Positions 36,665 to 49,629 of a stretch of DNA of 64,000 nt are shown piece by piece. The notes under the pieces are model-generated. The model was not told where the DNA came from and made no database searches. It saw only the letters and a program-made list of their open reading frames with translations. The position numbers were made by a program, and so were the translations under genes. How positions within the stretch are numbered: the first letter of the stretch is position 1; every line of letters starts with the position of its first letter. The DNA comes from Glossina fuscipes (taxonomy: Eukaryota > Arthropoda > Insecta > Diptera > Glossinidae), in the NCBI RefSeq assembly GCF_014805625.2, contig NW_023998421.1:7137426-7201425 (forward strand), given 5' to 3'.

Positions 36665-38515
36665 ATATAATAAAAAAAATTCATCTAAGAGTATTAACCA
36701 AAAAGTTATTCTTTACGCTCTACATAAAGAGGTTTAAGACTATATGAATACGCGGGAAGACTTTTTCGCTAACCGAATACCCTCTCCGATGCATCGTTAC
36801 TCTTAAATTGTGTTTATTGCATAATTTTAACAAATTAGAAAAAAACAAAGAAGAGAGCAAAGAGTTTTTTTTTATTCACTTTTGGAACAGTTTATGTAAA
36901 ATGAGATTTAGTATTCTTATTCATTTCTTTTATAATACCTCTTCGATAAAAAAAATGAATTACTTAAGTAGGATTTTTCCGCCTTATGATAACGGTCATC
37001 GTCTTCGATAACAAAATCTCTTCTCGGATTATGTCTTATGAAGGAACTTCGTATTGAGAGCACCTACCAACATCATTGACATGCTTCCAATATGATCTGC
37101 TCTTCCAATTCGAAATAACGAATCGATTCGTGATTGATATACGGTCCCAGCGTTCAAAAAATTCAAATTTTCCGCCAATGCTCCAATATTTCTCGATTAT
37201 TCAATGGCAACCGTCGAAAATTAAGAGCCGCATATGCCAACAAAGAAGCTTTTAGAAGCTTTACTTTCCTAGTAAACGCATACATTAAGAGAAAGAAGAA
37301 GTGCTTCGACATAACCTCAAAGTAAAGCTCTTTTACGAAAAACTCCGGAATTGTTTCTTAGCATCATCTGCAGTATAATTTAACCGAACTATTCAAAGAG
37401 CAATGATCAACTTAACGTTCGAGTGATGAGTATCTTCTCAATCACCTTAGATGATAAGAAATTTACGTTTGTTATGGAGCGATTTTTAAATGTCCATAAT
37501 TGCAAATTTTTAACTAATCACGTGCGAGAGAATTTCCCTTTGAGATTTTAGATAACTACAAGAAAGTTGCTTTCTTTTGTCCTTCCGATCGCTAATCTTG
37601 CGACTATGATAATATAGGGCGGTAGGCTTATTATTCAACAAAATAAATGAAATGTTGTCTGAATTGAAAATATTGACATTTTATGAGACCTTTGATGTGT
37701 TTTATGTGAGCGTTCCAATCATAATGATAATATTAACAGACATTCATCCTTCGTTAGCCACCAACTATAAGAGAAGTTTACAAATTTAGTTACATCTATG
37801 TCTTAATACTTCAATTAGTATAAAAACGAAAAAAAAAAGAAAAAAAATGTCTGGCCCACATTTTAAGTAGCATGCAAGTCTTTAAAATGGAAAGTGTATC
37901 TACAAAAGCAAAGAAGTAAAAAAAACAAACCCCTTTGCAGACGTTCTAATCTTAACAGCGCATGTGCAGCATATGTGGTAGACAGAATGTCTGCCAGCAC
38001 ATTAGCCAACTTGCCGGTCATAATTCATCATCTTCTTTGCAAAAATTCACTGTTGGTGCACACAAAGGCCTTGCAACAGAGCGACAAGGCATTAAGTCTA
38101 TTGATTTTAAAACTTTTTATATATATAAGCTGCGTGTGTAGCAAGTACTTAACACCCACCCACCTTTCAAAACTCATTAAGGTTCCAAAAATTCCTCCGT
38201 AATGCAATGCAATGCAATGGAGGTATAGTAGAAAGAAAGAATGGTCATTACCGACGGCGGTATGATCAGAGAGTAATGCAACGAATTGATCATTAAACAG
38301 AAGGAAGGCATGTAACAAATTGACAGCCCCTGAGTATATAGTTATCAGGTAATCCAACATGAAGAATAAAGTATAGCAGGCATCTCTTCCTCTGCCTTGC
38401 ATAAAACTTACTGAGAACAATTTTAAAAGTCCAAAGAGACCATACAAATAATATTAATTAGTTTTTTTCTTTCCTTTATTTCTTCATTTAACTTTTGGGC
38501 TTTTTGAAGTTTATT
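36665..38515. other. Intergenic, no gene seen
   Basis: No supported gene. A small run of GCAAT repeats occurs at about 38203-38218. Overlapping frames on both strands around 37.9-38.4 kb lack any recognisable motif. Confidence 0.4.
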
Positions 38516-38518
38516 TTC

Positions 38519-40057
38519 TACATACACCGCTCAAGGAAGAGGGTATATTAATTTCATCACCCATTTTAGAATAATTTACCATCACGTGGATTAAATATGC
38601 CATAAGCAAGCAAATACTTTCTAGCCTAGTCGTCGATATCCATTCGTGTGAATGTTATTGGCATGTTGAAACAGTGAAACACAAACACTTTAACATCGCT
38701 TACGGGAGCAATTCGTAATCTATTATAATAAGATCGCAAAACGCTCGAAACATCTAAATTTGATTATAAAAATTCTATCGGTTACGGATATGTGAAGCCA
38801 ATATTCCCCTATAGAGCAGCGTGTGAAGACATACAAGTCTAAAGTTGTGTTTTTATTTTTTGTAACGTGCAACATTAAGCAATCGTAGCATCGACATATA
38901 GCGCAACGCAAATTGACATAAAGGAAAATCTTTTTTGTTTGAAGGTGAAAGTGGATCTATTTTGAGAGTCCAAGGCTTCAAAATTCGTGGATACATGTGA
39001 GCGTATCATTCATGCCATCCGCTGTATTTGGTGGGACCAGAAAAGCGCAGTTTGTTAGAGTCTGATGAAACGGTTAACACCATCCACTCCCCTCAAGAAA
39101 AAAAAAAAAAAAAATTCCTTGTCATGCCCAGGGCCCCAGAACATCGTTCATTCGGGCAAAAGAAATCTATGAAGGCGAGGAAGAAATACAGGACAAATAG
39201 CATCTGAGGAAAGCAGCAGCACACTTAACTCAAGTAAACTCTTCTATTACCGTTCCCGAAAAGGTTGATATAGGAATCTTACAGTTGTTACATACAAATC
39301 TGCAAGAGCTTAGAGTCATCGTATACTAAGAGGTTCTCAAATATTTTTTAAGGATAAAGCTCCCTTCCACGCCACACATGCACCTTAGTCTGTCCAAAAT
39401 TCTTGGAAAGCAAATTATTGTTCGAAACTGTAAGAAATGAAAAGTTTGCCCTAAGTACATGTAATTTAGGAATCCTACATCCGCCTGAGTGGCCGAGTAG
39501 GCAAGAGTCTCGACTAGCAACTCAATGGTCGTGGGTTCAAATCTCAAGTGCGGTAGAGTTTTTAATAAAGCCGAAAGCCTTAGATGCTAGTGCTTTAAGA
39601 CTTTAGTCTTAGAATTTATTCTCTGGCTAAATTTCTAATAATAATAATAATAATAATAATAATAGGAATCTTACGATAAGAAAACCTGCAGATTGTTAAG
39701 AAAAAATTCCTTCGTTAATAAAGATTGACTTGCTACAACAGACGGAAGAAGTAATCGAGAGGTGTCTTGATCTACTTTCTGGGCCGCTAATCATACGGCT
39801 ATGGTTGTAAATTAAATAAGAATAAAGATTATTTTAATTCCGTTCCGAATCCTCTCGAGAGAGAAGAATGAGAAAAATAGTCTCATTAAACAGTAAACAC
39901 TTCCATTAACTTTTCCATCAACTAAGTCGTACAGAATTGAAGAAGAATTTGCGAAAATATTTTCCAAGATCGGGAATAAAAATTATAATAACCAGTACTA
40001 CGTTAGCTTCCCCGTGATTAATGGATAGCCTACGATTGGATTATATTGGAAATGTTA
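38519..40057 (+). repeat. Segment duplicated across the 400-N gap, copy 1
   Basis: 1539 bases beginning TACATACACCGCTCAAGGAA and ending TATATTGGAAATGTTA. It recurs at 40458-41988 with only scattered single-base differences and length changes in a poly(A) and a TAA run. It contains a TAA-tailed SINE. Near identity and abutment to the gap on the left suggest unmerged alleles or overlapping contigs rather than an old duplication. Confidence 0.9.
39479..39662 (+). mobile_element. tRNA-Ser-derived SINE, TAA tail, copy 1
   Basis: The head carries an A box (TGGCCGAGTAGG) and a B box (GGTTCAAATCTC), with TCTCGACTAGCAACTCAATG between them, resembling a class II tRNA-Ser. The body ends with GCCGAAAGCCTTAGATGCTA and following sequence that resembles the local LINE 3' end, then (TAA)n. 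Flanked by TAGGAATCCTAC (39467-39478) and TAGGAATCTTAC (39663-39674), a 12-base target-site duplication with one mismatch. Confidence 0.85.
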
Positions 40058-40457
40058 NNNNNNNNNNNNNNNNNNNNNNNNNNNNNNNNNNNNNNNNNNN
40101 NNNNNNNNNNNNNNNNNNNNNNNNNNNNNNNNNNNNNNNNNNNNNNNNNNNNNNNNNNNNNNNNNNNNNNNNNNNNNNNNNNNNNNNNNNNNNNNNNNNN
40201 NNNNNNNNNNNNNNNNNNNNNNNNNNNNNNNNNNNNNNNNNNNNNNNNNNNNNNNNNNNNNNNNNNNNNNNNNNNNNNNNNNNNNNNNNNNNNNNNNNNN
40301 NNNNNNNNNNNNNNNNNNNNNNNNNNNNNNNNNNNNNNNNNNNNNNNNNNNNNNNNNNNNNNNNNNNNNNNNNNNNNNNNNNNNNNNNNNNNNNNNNNNN
40401 NNNNNNNNNNNNNNNNNNNNNNNNNNNNNNNNNNNNNNNNNNNNNNNNNNNNNNNNN
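40058..40457. other. Assembly gap, 400 N
   Basis: 400 Ns between two near-identical 1.5 kb segments. Confidence 0.95.
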
Positions 40458-41988
40458 TACATACACCGCTCAAGGAAGAGGGTATATTAATTTCATCACC
40501 CATTTTAGAATAATTTACCATCACGTGGATTAAATATGCCATAAGCAAGCAAATACTTTCTAGCCTAGTCGTCGATATCCATTCGTGTGAATGTTATTGG
40601 CATGTTGAAACAGTGAAACACAAACACTTTAACATCGCTTACGGGAGCAATTCGTAATCTATTATAATAAGATCGCAAAACGCTCGAAACATCTAAATTT
40701 GATTATAAAAATTCTATCGGTTACGGATATGTGAAGCCAATATTCCCCTATAGAGCAGCGTGTGAAGACATACAAGTCTAAAGTTGTGTTTTTATTTTTT
40801 GTAACGTGCAACATTAAGCAATCGTAGCATCGACATATAGCGCAACGCAAATTGACATAAAGGAAAATCTTTTTTGTTTGAAGGTGAAAGTGGATCTATT
40901 TTGAGAGTCCAAGGCTTCAAAATTCGTGGATACATGTGAGCGTATCATTCATGCCATCCGCTGTATTTGGTGGGACTAGAAGAGCGCAGTTTGTTAGAGT
41001 CTGATGAAACGGTTAACACCATCCACTCCCCTCAAGAAAAAAAAAAAATTCCTTGTCATGCCCAGGGCCCCAGAACATGGTTCATTCGGGCAAAAGAAAT
41101 CTATGAAGGCGAGGAAGAAATACAGGACAAATAGCATCTGAGGAAAGCAGCAGCACACTTAACTCAAGTAAACTCTTCTATTACCGTTCCCGAAAAGGTT
41201 GATATAGGAATCTTACAGTTGTTACATACAAATCTGCAAGAGCTTAGAGTCATCGTATACTAAGAGGTTCTCAAATATTTTTTAAGGATAAAGCTCCCTT
41301 CCACGCCACACATGCACCTTAGTCTGTCCAAAATTCTTGGAAAGCAAATTATTGTTCGAAACTGTAAGAAATGAAAAGTTTGCCCTAAGTACATGTAATT
41401 TAGGAATCTTACATCCGCCTGAGTGGCCGAGTAGGCAAGAGTCTCGACTAGCAACTCAATGGTCGTGGGTTCAAATCTCAAGTGCGGTAGAGTTTTTAAT
41501 AAAGCCGAAAGCCTTAGATGCTAGTGCTTTAAGACTTTAGTCTTTGAATTTATTCTCTGGCTAAATTTCTAATAATAATAATAATAATAATAATAGGAAT
41601 CTTACGATAAGAAAACCTGCAGATTGTTAAGAAAAAATTCCTTCATTAATAAAGATTGACTTGCTACAACAGACGGAAGAAGTAATCGAGAGGTGTCTTG
41701 ATCTACTTTCTGGGCCGCTAATCATACGGCTATGGTTGTAAATTAAATAAGAATAAAGATTATTTTAATTCCGTTCCGAATCCTCTCGAGAGAGAAGAAT
41801 GAGAAAAATAGTCTCATTAAACAGTAAACACTTCCATTAACTTTTCCATCAACTAAGTCGTACAGAATTGAAGAAGAATTTGCGAAAATATTTTCCAAGA
41901 TCGGGAATAAAAATTATAATAACCAGTACTACGTTAGCTTCCCCGTGATTAATGGATAGCCTACGATTGGATTATATTGGAAATGTTA
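40458..41988 (+). repeat. Segment duplicated across the 400-N gap, copy 2
   Basis: 1531 bases matching 38519-40057. Differences include GGGACTAGAAGAG for GGGACCAGAAAAG, CATGGTTC for CATCGTTC, a shorter poly(A) run near 41036 and fewer TAA units near 41580. Confidence 0.9.
41413..41593 (+). mobile_element. tRNA-Ser-derived SINE, TAA tail, copy 2
   Basis: Same insertion as copy 1, in the duplicated segment. Here the 12-base target-site duplication TAGGAATCTTAC is perfect at 41401-41412 and 41594-41605. Confidence 0.88.
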
Positions 41989-41989
41989 A

Positions 41990-43260
41990 TTGCATACAGT
42001 TGCTCGTTTAGAGGTTAGATGTTTTCTTTCACGACAACCATTTGGTAGTAGACACCAGAAACCGTAATGTTTTCAAAACAATTCCTTTCAATTCTGTAGT
42101 AATTGCCAAGCGATCGGAAGATAGAAGACACTGTTGGATATTAAATATTCTTTTCCAACTGCGTAGGCCATTATAGACGCTGTTGGTGTTGAAAACAACA
42201 GGATAATGTCCTTGTGCCGACAATCAGTACAAATAATGTTTCAACTAAAATTGGTCTAAGCAACTTTTTTGTTTTTTTTTTAAATGTTGAACAGAAATTT
42301 TTGCACTTAAATATGATAGTGGTGCGCTGTTGTTTTACAGCACCTTCGTCATTACATCGTTAAAAGATATATGTATGTGTATACATAATATTTGCATGCA
42401 TGTATATTATACGTGACTATATGTAATATACGTATATGAATAATCTGAGAATTTAGAGCTCATTTGCGTGTCATTTGGGCATAAAATGCAAACACTTTGA
42501 TGCATTACATATCCGACTGCCTTGCATACATATATAAAACGATCAATATAAAGTTTGCGTTGTCGTCGCCATCATCGTCCACAATTCAATCATTATAAAA
42601 ACTTGAGCAGGCTTTGTACGCTAAAGAGTTTCGAAAAGTATTTTTTGCCTCATTTAGAAAACTGATATGTCGCGGTTTTATTCAAAAATGAAAATGAAAA
42701 TGCACAACCGGCAAAAAAAGAGAAGAAAAGAAAATTTTGCGACAATTTTTCCTGGAAAACTCTTAAATGGTTTAATTGTAATTAGTTAGGCTTTTAAATA
42801 TAAAACAAAAACGTAAGCAAACGTTCTTATCAAGACAAAAATAGAAATAAATAAATATGTCTGTGGCAGTGGCAGTCTTATAGTAGTGCAAAACTAAATA
42901 ATATCGAGCCTAGCAACAGGCTGTTAATGTTTGTGAATATATATGTTAAATTTTTACATCGCTACAAGCAAGAAAACACTCATACAAGAAAATAATATTT
43001 GGGCGCTTAATACTCATCATCGATACTACGTAGAATTTGTGTGATGTCTGAAGCATACCTGTGTTTAGATAAAAGAATGAAATTTTAATATTCCATAATC
43101 TTGAGTAGTCATGGCCATCTTTTTTTTTGTACGGGTCCTATATACGATATAAACGCTTATTTTCATCATTACGTCTGCTGTGGTTCATAGGTAACAAACA
43201 AAAACCGAAATTTTTTTTTATTTTCGGAAACAAAGGCAGCCCCACGTTACGTTGTACTAT
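41990..43260. other. Intergenic, no gene seen
   Basis: AT-rich with TATG-type simple repeat around 42365-42440. No supported gene or RNA. Confidence 0.45.
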
Positions 43261-43269
43261 GGCCAAGTC

Positions 43270-43500
43270 CTTTGATCGATTTGGCTCAATCTAATTACCG
43301 CTCTTTGTGGAAAAACTTCCAATCTTTGTACCGAATTTCAAGCTGATTACCAACTTTTTGCAACCAGTAGAACAGACATTACGCAGACAGGCAGACGGAA
43401 ATGCTTAAATCGGCTTAGAATTTGAGGTGATGATCAGAAATATATGTATATACTTTTTGAGGTTCTGAGGCTTACTTTGGTGACGGGTATGAAAAGCGCA
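43270..43500 (+). mobile_element. GGACAGA-family element fragment
   Basis: CAGACAGGCAGACGGAAATG, AAATCGGCTTAGAATTTGAG and the ATATATGTATATACTTTTTG block correspond to the right third of the 46.5-47.1 kb copy; the left part is diverged. Confidence 0.5.
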
Positions 43501-43504
43501 AAAG

Positions 43505-44795
43505 TTTCTAAATATTTCTATCATTAATTTCCGAAAAGGTGGAAATGGCTCTTCCAGCTTAATTAGTTTAAGCAAACGCCTCACATGAAATTTGATAGAC
43601 CGACAGTACCAAGGACCAACACTATTCAAAATGTTTTGGATCGAGTCACTTTTCCTACCACTTCCCGTATAAAATCTTATTGTGAGAAGTCCTCATATGG
43701 ATAACTTTAGATGGGTGTAAGATATTTAACGTTGGTATGTGGCCCACTACAGTATGTTTACTTGTTATAACTTTAAAAAACTGAACCTACTTTTAGTGCA
43801 TAGAATTTTTCTTTTTATTAACCCGTAAATTCTTATATAAAAATCTTTAAATAGTAATTATATCAAAAACTTTCAATAAAATGCATATGACATTTTAACG
43901 TTCGAGACACCACCTATAGTTCTAACACTCTTTCCTGCGACAATGCATATCTTTAAAGTTATATTGTAGACGCAAGAGTCTGAAAATATGTTAAAAAAGT
44001 AACGGTGCAGTGCGCATCTATTTTGGTTTTATTAACCAAAAAATTACACGATAATGATTTTATTTGTGGACAATAATTGCGCGCACGTCCCGCTTATGTA
44101 CTCGCTTTAATACCTAGACTTTACTACTAGCGAGTGAAACAAAAGAGTACCAATAAACCTTTAATATGAACATCAGCCCAATTCGCTGTCCATCTATAAT
44201 AGTTATGAAGGCAGCATAAATCCTTTGTAGTTGTAAATTTTCCATGCAAATGATTAATTTTTATAAATTTTTCGCGTGTTCTTGCCTTTTCCAGGTAAGA
44301 ACGCGATTCTCTTCTAAGTGATAGCAACCCCGCGGTTATACCTCGTAAATATTTTGCGAACAAAACAAGCAAAGGTAAATGTTTGAAAAATTTATGAAAA
44401 GCAATTCGTAGAATTTTGTATAGTTTTTCAGCGTCTTTTAAAGGAAAGAAATTTACTTCATGAAGCTCTCAGCGGGATAGGTGAATAAAGATTGCTCAGA
44501 CTTTTAAAGGTCATAATGGAAAATGACAAGAAATCAACACTAATGTCTTACTTATGAGTTTACATTTAAAAAATTACCATTGCACATTTTTCTTAAGCTC
44601 TTTGACTGATTTATATAAGATATTTAAGGATAAGACATGCAAAGGCTAATCAAGAGCTTGCGTTCGTTTTTTCCATTTTATATGATGAAAGTCAAAAGTG
44701 GAATAAGTAGTAAAGCATTTTTAATGAAATTTATCTAAGTATATATATATTTATATAATTTTTAATTTTTGAAAATGATCACTAAAGAACAATAG
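43505..44795. other. Intergenic, no gene seen
   Basis: No supported feature. Confidence 0.4.
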
Positions 44796-44799
44796 TGAT

Positions 44800-45150
44800 C
44801 CAGGATCCACCATTAAATACTCTACATCAAGCTGCAGGTATTTATATAACGACTTTCAAAAATGAGACGTGGTATGGGAAGTGATCGAAAAAATGGACCG
44901 AAGCGAATCAGTTTCAGTAACGTTTGTTCTTGGGCAAAAACGCGTCGGTGGATCAAATTTCAACAAAATATTTCAGAAATTGCGATTTGTAAGTTGAACC
45001 CAAGAAAACAAGACGGACAGGCAAGCTTAAACGGTATAATCGAAAGTGGGACTATGTCAAGTCCTTCAGAGTGTTGTATGCCCTTAAATATCCCAAAAAT
45101 TACAACTTGCACAACCTAAATGGTATAATAGAAAGTAGATCTATTTCCAC
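44800..45150 (+). mobile_element. DINE/HINE-like fragment
   Basis: GATCCACCATTAAATACTCT, GGTATGGGAAGTGATCGAAA, the CAAGACGGACAGGCAAGC block and a TGGTATAATAGAAAGTAGAT end match the copies at 21.5 and 36.4 kb. Frames in it are not genes. Confidence 0.5.
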
Positions 45151-45154
45151 ATAA

Positions 45155-46465
45155 ACTCAATATACCCTCGTAACATAGGCTTGATTTAAATATTTCCTCA
45201 AATTCGATGAATAGATGCCCGCATAAGAAATCACACCTTGAATTTGAATTTAAGGCGTAGATAGAAATCCTTTTTTGAAAAACCATAAGATTTAAACGTT
45301 TTCAAATATTTAAAAATATTCAAGTTAAACTTTGCTAATGTAAAATGATTACAACTATTACACAGGCTAATCGCATTAGCCACTGACTCTTTATTGATCA
45401 ACATTTGTAAACGAGCGAAGGCTCTAAGTAGAAATTTATACCTGTTTATCTGCTTTTGTGACAGGTTTAAATCCTTATTCAAAGAAAGTCTCAATACAAA
45501 AAAAAAAGGTTTATTTTCTAACAAAAAGAAAACACGGAATAAACAAACACATGCTTACAACCATAAAACCTATATTTAGTTGGAATAAGCAATTGCTCCC
45601 GTATTGAATGAAGTCAAGAATTATAGAGTTAACGAAATCAAGAGACGAAAATTTTTATGATACCATATTACCTTCGGACAAATCAAAGAATATTATTAAC
45701 GACTTGACGAAGACTTTCGCCTGCAGAGTCTGCACCCGGAGCATAAGAAGAAAAGACTCAAAAGCTGCCTTTAAAATGGACCAAATTGTATAAGGAGTAG
45801 CTCATGTTGCAATGGACACTAATTTGCAGCGAGAATGACAGCAGCACATGCTAGATATGAAAGTCCAACCGTATATTCATATTCAATACCTCTTCCCCAA
45901 TCTAGCAAGTATGACGTTAATGTTATTTAACATGTGTAATTAAAAATGTTTGTTGTTGTGTCTATGAGCGATTGCGCATACCTACAGTTTTCATCCATTT
46001 ATAGTAATTAGGAAATCTGGAGATATGTTTTCGGTGCTGGCAAGCAATATACCGCCAAAAAAAAGATTAAAAATAGCGCAGGGCAGTTCTTCAAAACCAT
46101 GGAATCGCCTTGTCAAGTGGAATACAAAACAGAGATATGCCCACTCACGCTTTCATCACAAGTTAATCTGCTTTGAAAGCCACACCTTTGGGATTTAAAA
46201 GGGGCGGCGGAATAAAATAGGACGCAGTCCGAACATTATATTGGATCGTGATCGAGTCTTTTATATCCATCGTCGTCATCCTAAAAAAGACAAAAAAAAG
46301 TAAAAGTACTTAATTTTCATGCTCTTCAATGCGAAGTGGACGCGACTGATTGTTACCATTTTCAAAATAAAAGTTTTTGTCGTACAGGCGGGTGGGCATT
46401 GCAGGCGTGCTATTGGAAAAGCCACTTTTAAATTCTTTTGCAAATTTGTATGCGATATCTTCATT
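45155..46465. other. Intergenic, no gene seen
   Basis: Short overlapping frames without motifs. No supported gene. Confidence 0.4.
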
Positions 46466-46469
46466 TCGG

Positions 46470-47110
46470 GTAAGGGGTCAAAACATAATACACAGTTGCG
46501 CAGACAGACAGATGAGCAGACGAACATGCTTACGCGCATTCCAAATTTGAAGCTAACCGAGAATTTGTATACTTTATGAGGTTTTTAAAGCTTGTTTCTG
46601 CGCCATATAAAAGCATTGAAAAAAAATTAAATTTTAATACACTTTAACATTGGGCAGGCGTGGTCAATTCGTTCCATTTTTCTATAGGTGCTAGAGCATA
46701 GCCCATAGAATATGCGTTCAAATTTTTATAAATTTATTTGCTATAGTTTGAGTAATGAGCAAAAAAACAAATTTGTATTCCTTTTGGAAAACGCAAGTAT
46801 TCTCCTGATGGGGGGCCTAATGTCCTTCGACCATGTTGGCCCATTTTCAATACCAATCTACGTGCGCGATCTTGCAATGGTTCTGCCAAATTTGAAGCAG
46901 GTTCATTTTTGCGGTGAGGAGAATGTTTACAACAGACATTATGCAGACGGATAGACGGACAGATGGACAGACACGCAGACGCACAGACAAGCATGCTTGA
47001 ATCGATTTAGAATTTGACGCTAATAAAGAATATATACTTTTCGGGGCCTCTGAAGCTTGATAAAATGAATATACCCCTCATTCTTCAGTGATGGATATAA
47101 TAATAATTTG
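46470..47110 (+). mobile_element. GGACAGA-family DNA element, uninterrupted copy
   Basis: The best copy of the family in the window, running from the CAGACAGACAGATGAGCAGA block through the AGGCGTGGTCAATTCG and TACGTGCGCGATCTTGCAAT blocks. It ends in the GGATAGACGGACAGATGGAC and CCCCTCATTCTTCAGTGATG region. Comparison with 23.9-24.6 kb shows exactly where a LINE entered the other copy. No coding frame. Confidence 0.65.
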
Positions 47111-47114
47111 AGCA

Positions 47115-48235
47115 TTTGCGCAAAAATGCTGTTAGTATATTTTGGAAGTACTTGTAAATTTATTATAGGAAAGACTTGAATCATCTATCAGGCAACAAAC
47201 TTAATAACTTAAATCTAACCATATGAAATTCGTTCCATATAGAAAGTGCAGTGTGGTTAGGTGGTTAGCTGCTGAGAGCATAGTGAATATGTCAAGGCCG
47301 TAAATGGACGATTACCGATACAATTATCACTCAACTTACTATAAAACATACTCTAAAATGTGCCTTTGCCAATGTTTACAAATGATAGATTTCCACGAAA
47401 ATTGATAAAAACTGAAATGAAGCAAAAGTAAGATAGAAAATTAAAAATATGTAGGCGTTAAGCAAGGACAAGTAGCTTGCTGGGAGGACGCTTTAGTGGA
47501 AACGCAACCAAAACGACCACATAAGATCAACAATATTAAAGCGTAGAAAAGGGAGATAATTGCAAAAGATGGTCAGATCATGTACGGTCGATGCAAGGTA
47601 AAGTCCTGTAGAGATGTACGGCACTGCAGAGCGAAATCTATAAAGACATTTTAACCACTCTGACCACATTAACATTATTCACCAAGACCCCTCTCTGGTT
47701 TGTAACCTTTTGTTGATGAAAAATAACGAAATTTGTTATGACATGGCTGATCAAATTGTGCTTTTTTACGTCTATCTATTATTGCGGATGAGTAAACGTT
47801 AACTCACCCCCTATGGCACACTAGAAGATGTTGTAGAAGATGTTCTTTTTTAAACTGCGATGTATAAATTGTTGAATGAAAGACTCTGTATATCAGTGTA
47901 GCATATAGACACATTTGCTTTGATAGCTTACTTGTAATAACTAACGTAACTAACTATAAGAAATAACGAGATACCACAAAAGAAAGAACCAGTCTTCAAA
48001 TAGTAGATTGACGCAAATTTCCCCAATTTATGCATTCTCGAGCTGAGCATAAAGATATGCTCATTTTGATACACAGTTTTAGACATACGTCAAATTGGTT
48101 CACACATACACGCACCCGGAGAGCAATTTCTAGATTCATCCTTGTCGGCTCTTTGACTTTTATGTGATTATTTTAGTGTTGACAAAACTTAACGAAAATT
48201 AAAGAATTATGATTATCGTGGTAATAACTTTTCCA
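47115..48235. other. Intergenic, no gene seen
   Basis: No supported feature. Confidence 0.4.
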
Positions 48236-48239
48236 CAAT

Positions 48240-48786
48240 AACTCTGACTCTGCTTTCGTTTAATTCTTTCAACAATCTATAAATAATAAGTCGGATCATC
48301 AAAGATACATTGGAAGAAAAGTTAAAAAGAAAATTTCAGAAGGAAATCTACAATACCTTCATCAGCGCTACTCTTTTATTAACCCTCAACTAACTCCGCC
48401 TTTATATCCAACAAATGTTAAGAAAATCAAGGTGCATACATTTTTCAGAATTCGCCTTGGTCATACAATTGCAACTCACCAATGGATCCTGAAAAAGTCC
48501 TCCTCCCCAATCTACAGTTGTGAACAAATTCTTACTATAAAGCACATTCTCTGTGACTGCCTTAACTTTTCCTTGGCTAGAAGTATTGCATTTCGAACGA
48601 TTAACCCTTTGGACATTCTAAAATCAGCTTCAGAACAGAATATCAATTCAGTATATTACTTTATTAAAACTACTAGGCTCAATATCTAATGTACATTTTT
48701 ATAAATTACAGCCGATAGTCTGTGTTGCCAGTGCTCAATGTCTTTTTTTACTTTATTTCATTAGTCTAAAATTATAATAATAATAA
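48240..48786 (+). pseudogene. I-clade LINE, C-terminal ORF2 and 3' tail
   Basis: One frame is open from about 48250 to the stop at 48687-48689. Its end reads IRLGHTIATHQWILKK, then LTIKHILCDC, the RLRxGHTxLTH....LTVxHILxxC signature at the end of ORF2 of I- and Jockey-type LINEs. After the stop come about 25 bases, then GCCGATAGTCTGTGTTGCCA and a short (TAA)n tail, the tail type of I elements. The 5' part of the element is absent. This copy links the tail sequence to its parent LINE. Confidence 0.8.
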
Positions 48787-48789
48787 CAT

Positions 48790-49625
48790 TTAAATTTCTA
48801 AAGAAACACTGACTTACCTGTAAAATATTCAAAATTGTTATTAACGCAAGAGCCGCATGCTTACCTCTTTTTAGAAAATTCGGCCAGTGCTGCTTAATTC
48901 CCAATTTTTTTATTAAACAACCCTGTTCAAAAAACAGTAATTGTTGTGTAGCATTTTGTGTGTAGTTGGTGTTTTAAAGCTGGTGTCGCGTGTTGCAAAA
49001 TATTGGTTTGAGCTTGTTGTTGCAAATTCTAATTTTTATTCACATTGGTCCTCCACGTGCTTTTGTTAACAGTAAATCAAATTTTACGCTCAGAATGCTC
49101 TCAGCATTTTTTGTCTCTCAATTTTGTGGGTGGTTGTTGTTGTACATTTGTTACCTTATATATTTTGTTAATGTAAAAGTAGTACCAAATGTATTTTGTT
49201 CCTACAAAAGTAGTACCATACGTGTTTTATTGGCGTAAAAGTAGTTCCGTGTGTTTCCGAATTTTTCAGAATGGCTGCTACTTCGTTTATTTAGTTTGTT
49301 TATCATAATTTTAAAAAAGCTGTTAATATCGAAAATATTATAAATTCGATTTTCTAACATAATTTAAATTATGTCATATTTATGTGATTCAACTGAGCTT
49401 GAATGTAAGCTAATGAAAGGACTTACTTTCATAATTTGTCTCACTCGCATTTTTAATCAACCCGGTAAATCATCTGTTGTTCATCTGCTGCACCGCAGAA
49501 AAAGCAGAAGAAGATATTAATTTCTAACAATTCATTGTAGTTATAAAAATATTCTTGTTATTTTTTTTATCAGTTATTAACTCAATAAGGTATCGAAAAA
49601 ACTCGCGATCAAAAGAATATATTTA
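48790..49625. other. Upstream flank of Pex19
   Basis: TG/TTG-rich sequence around 48930-49260, with repeated AAAAGTAGTACC phrases, then the Pex19 5' region. No TATA box can be assigned. Confidence 0.4.
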
Positions 49626-49629
49626 CGCA

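Noticed and set aside
39500..39560. A functional tRNA-Ser gene
   Set aside because: The acceptor stem and anticodon arm do not close; the copy has a SINE tail and target duplications.
40021..40548. Frames spanning the 400-N gap
   Set aside because: They are produced by Ns and carry no information.
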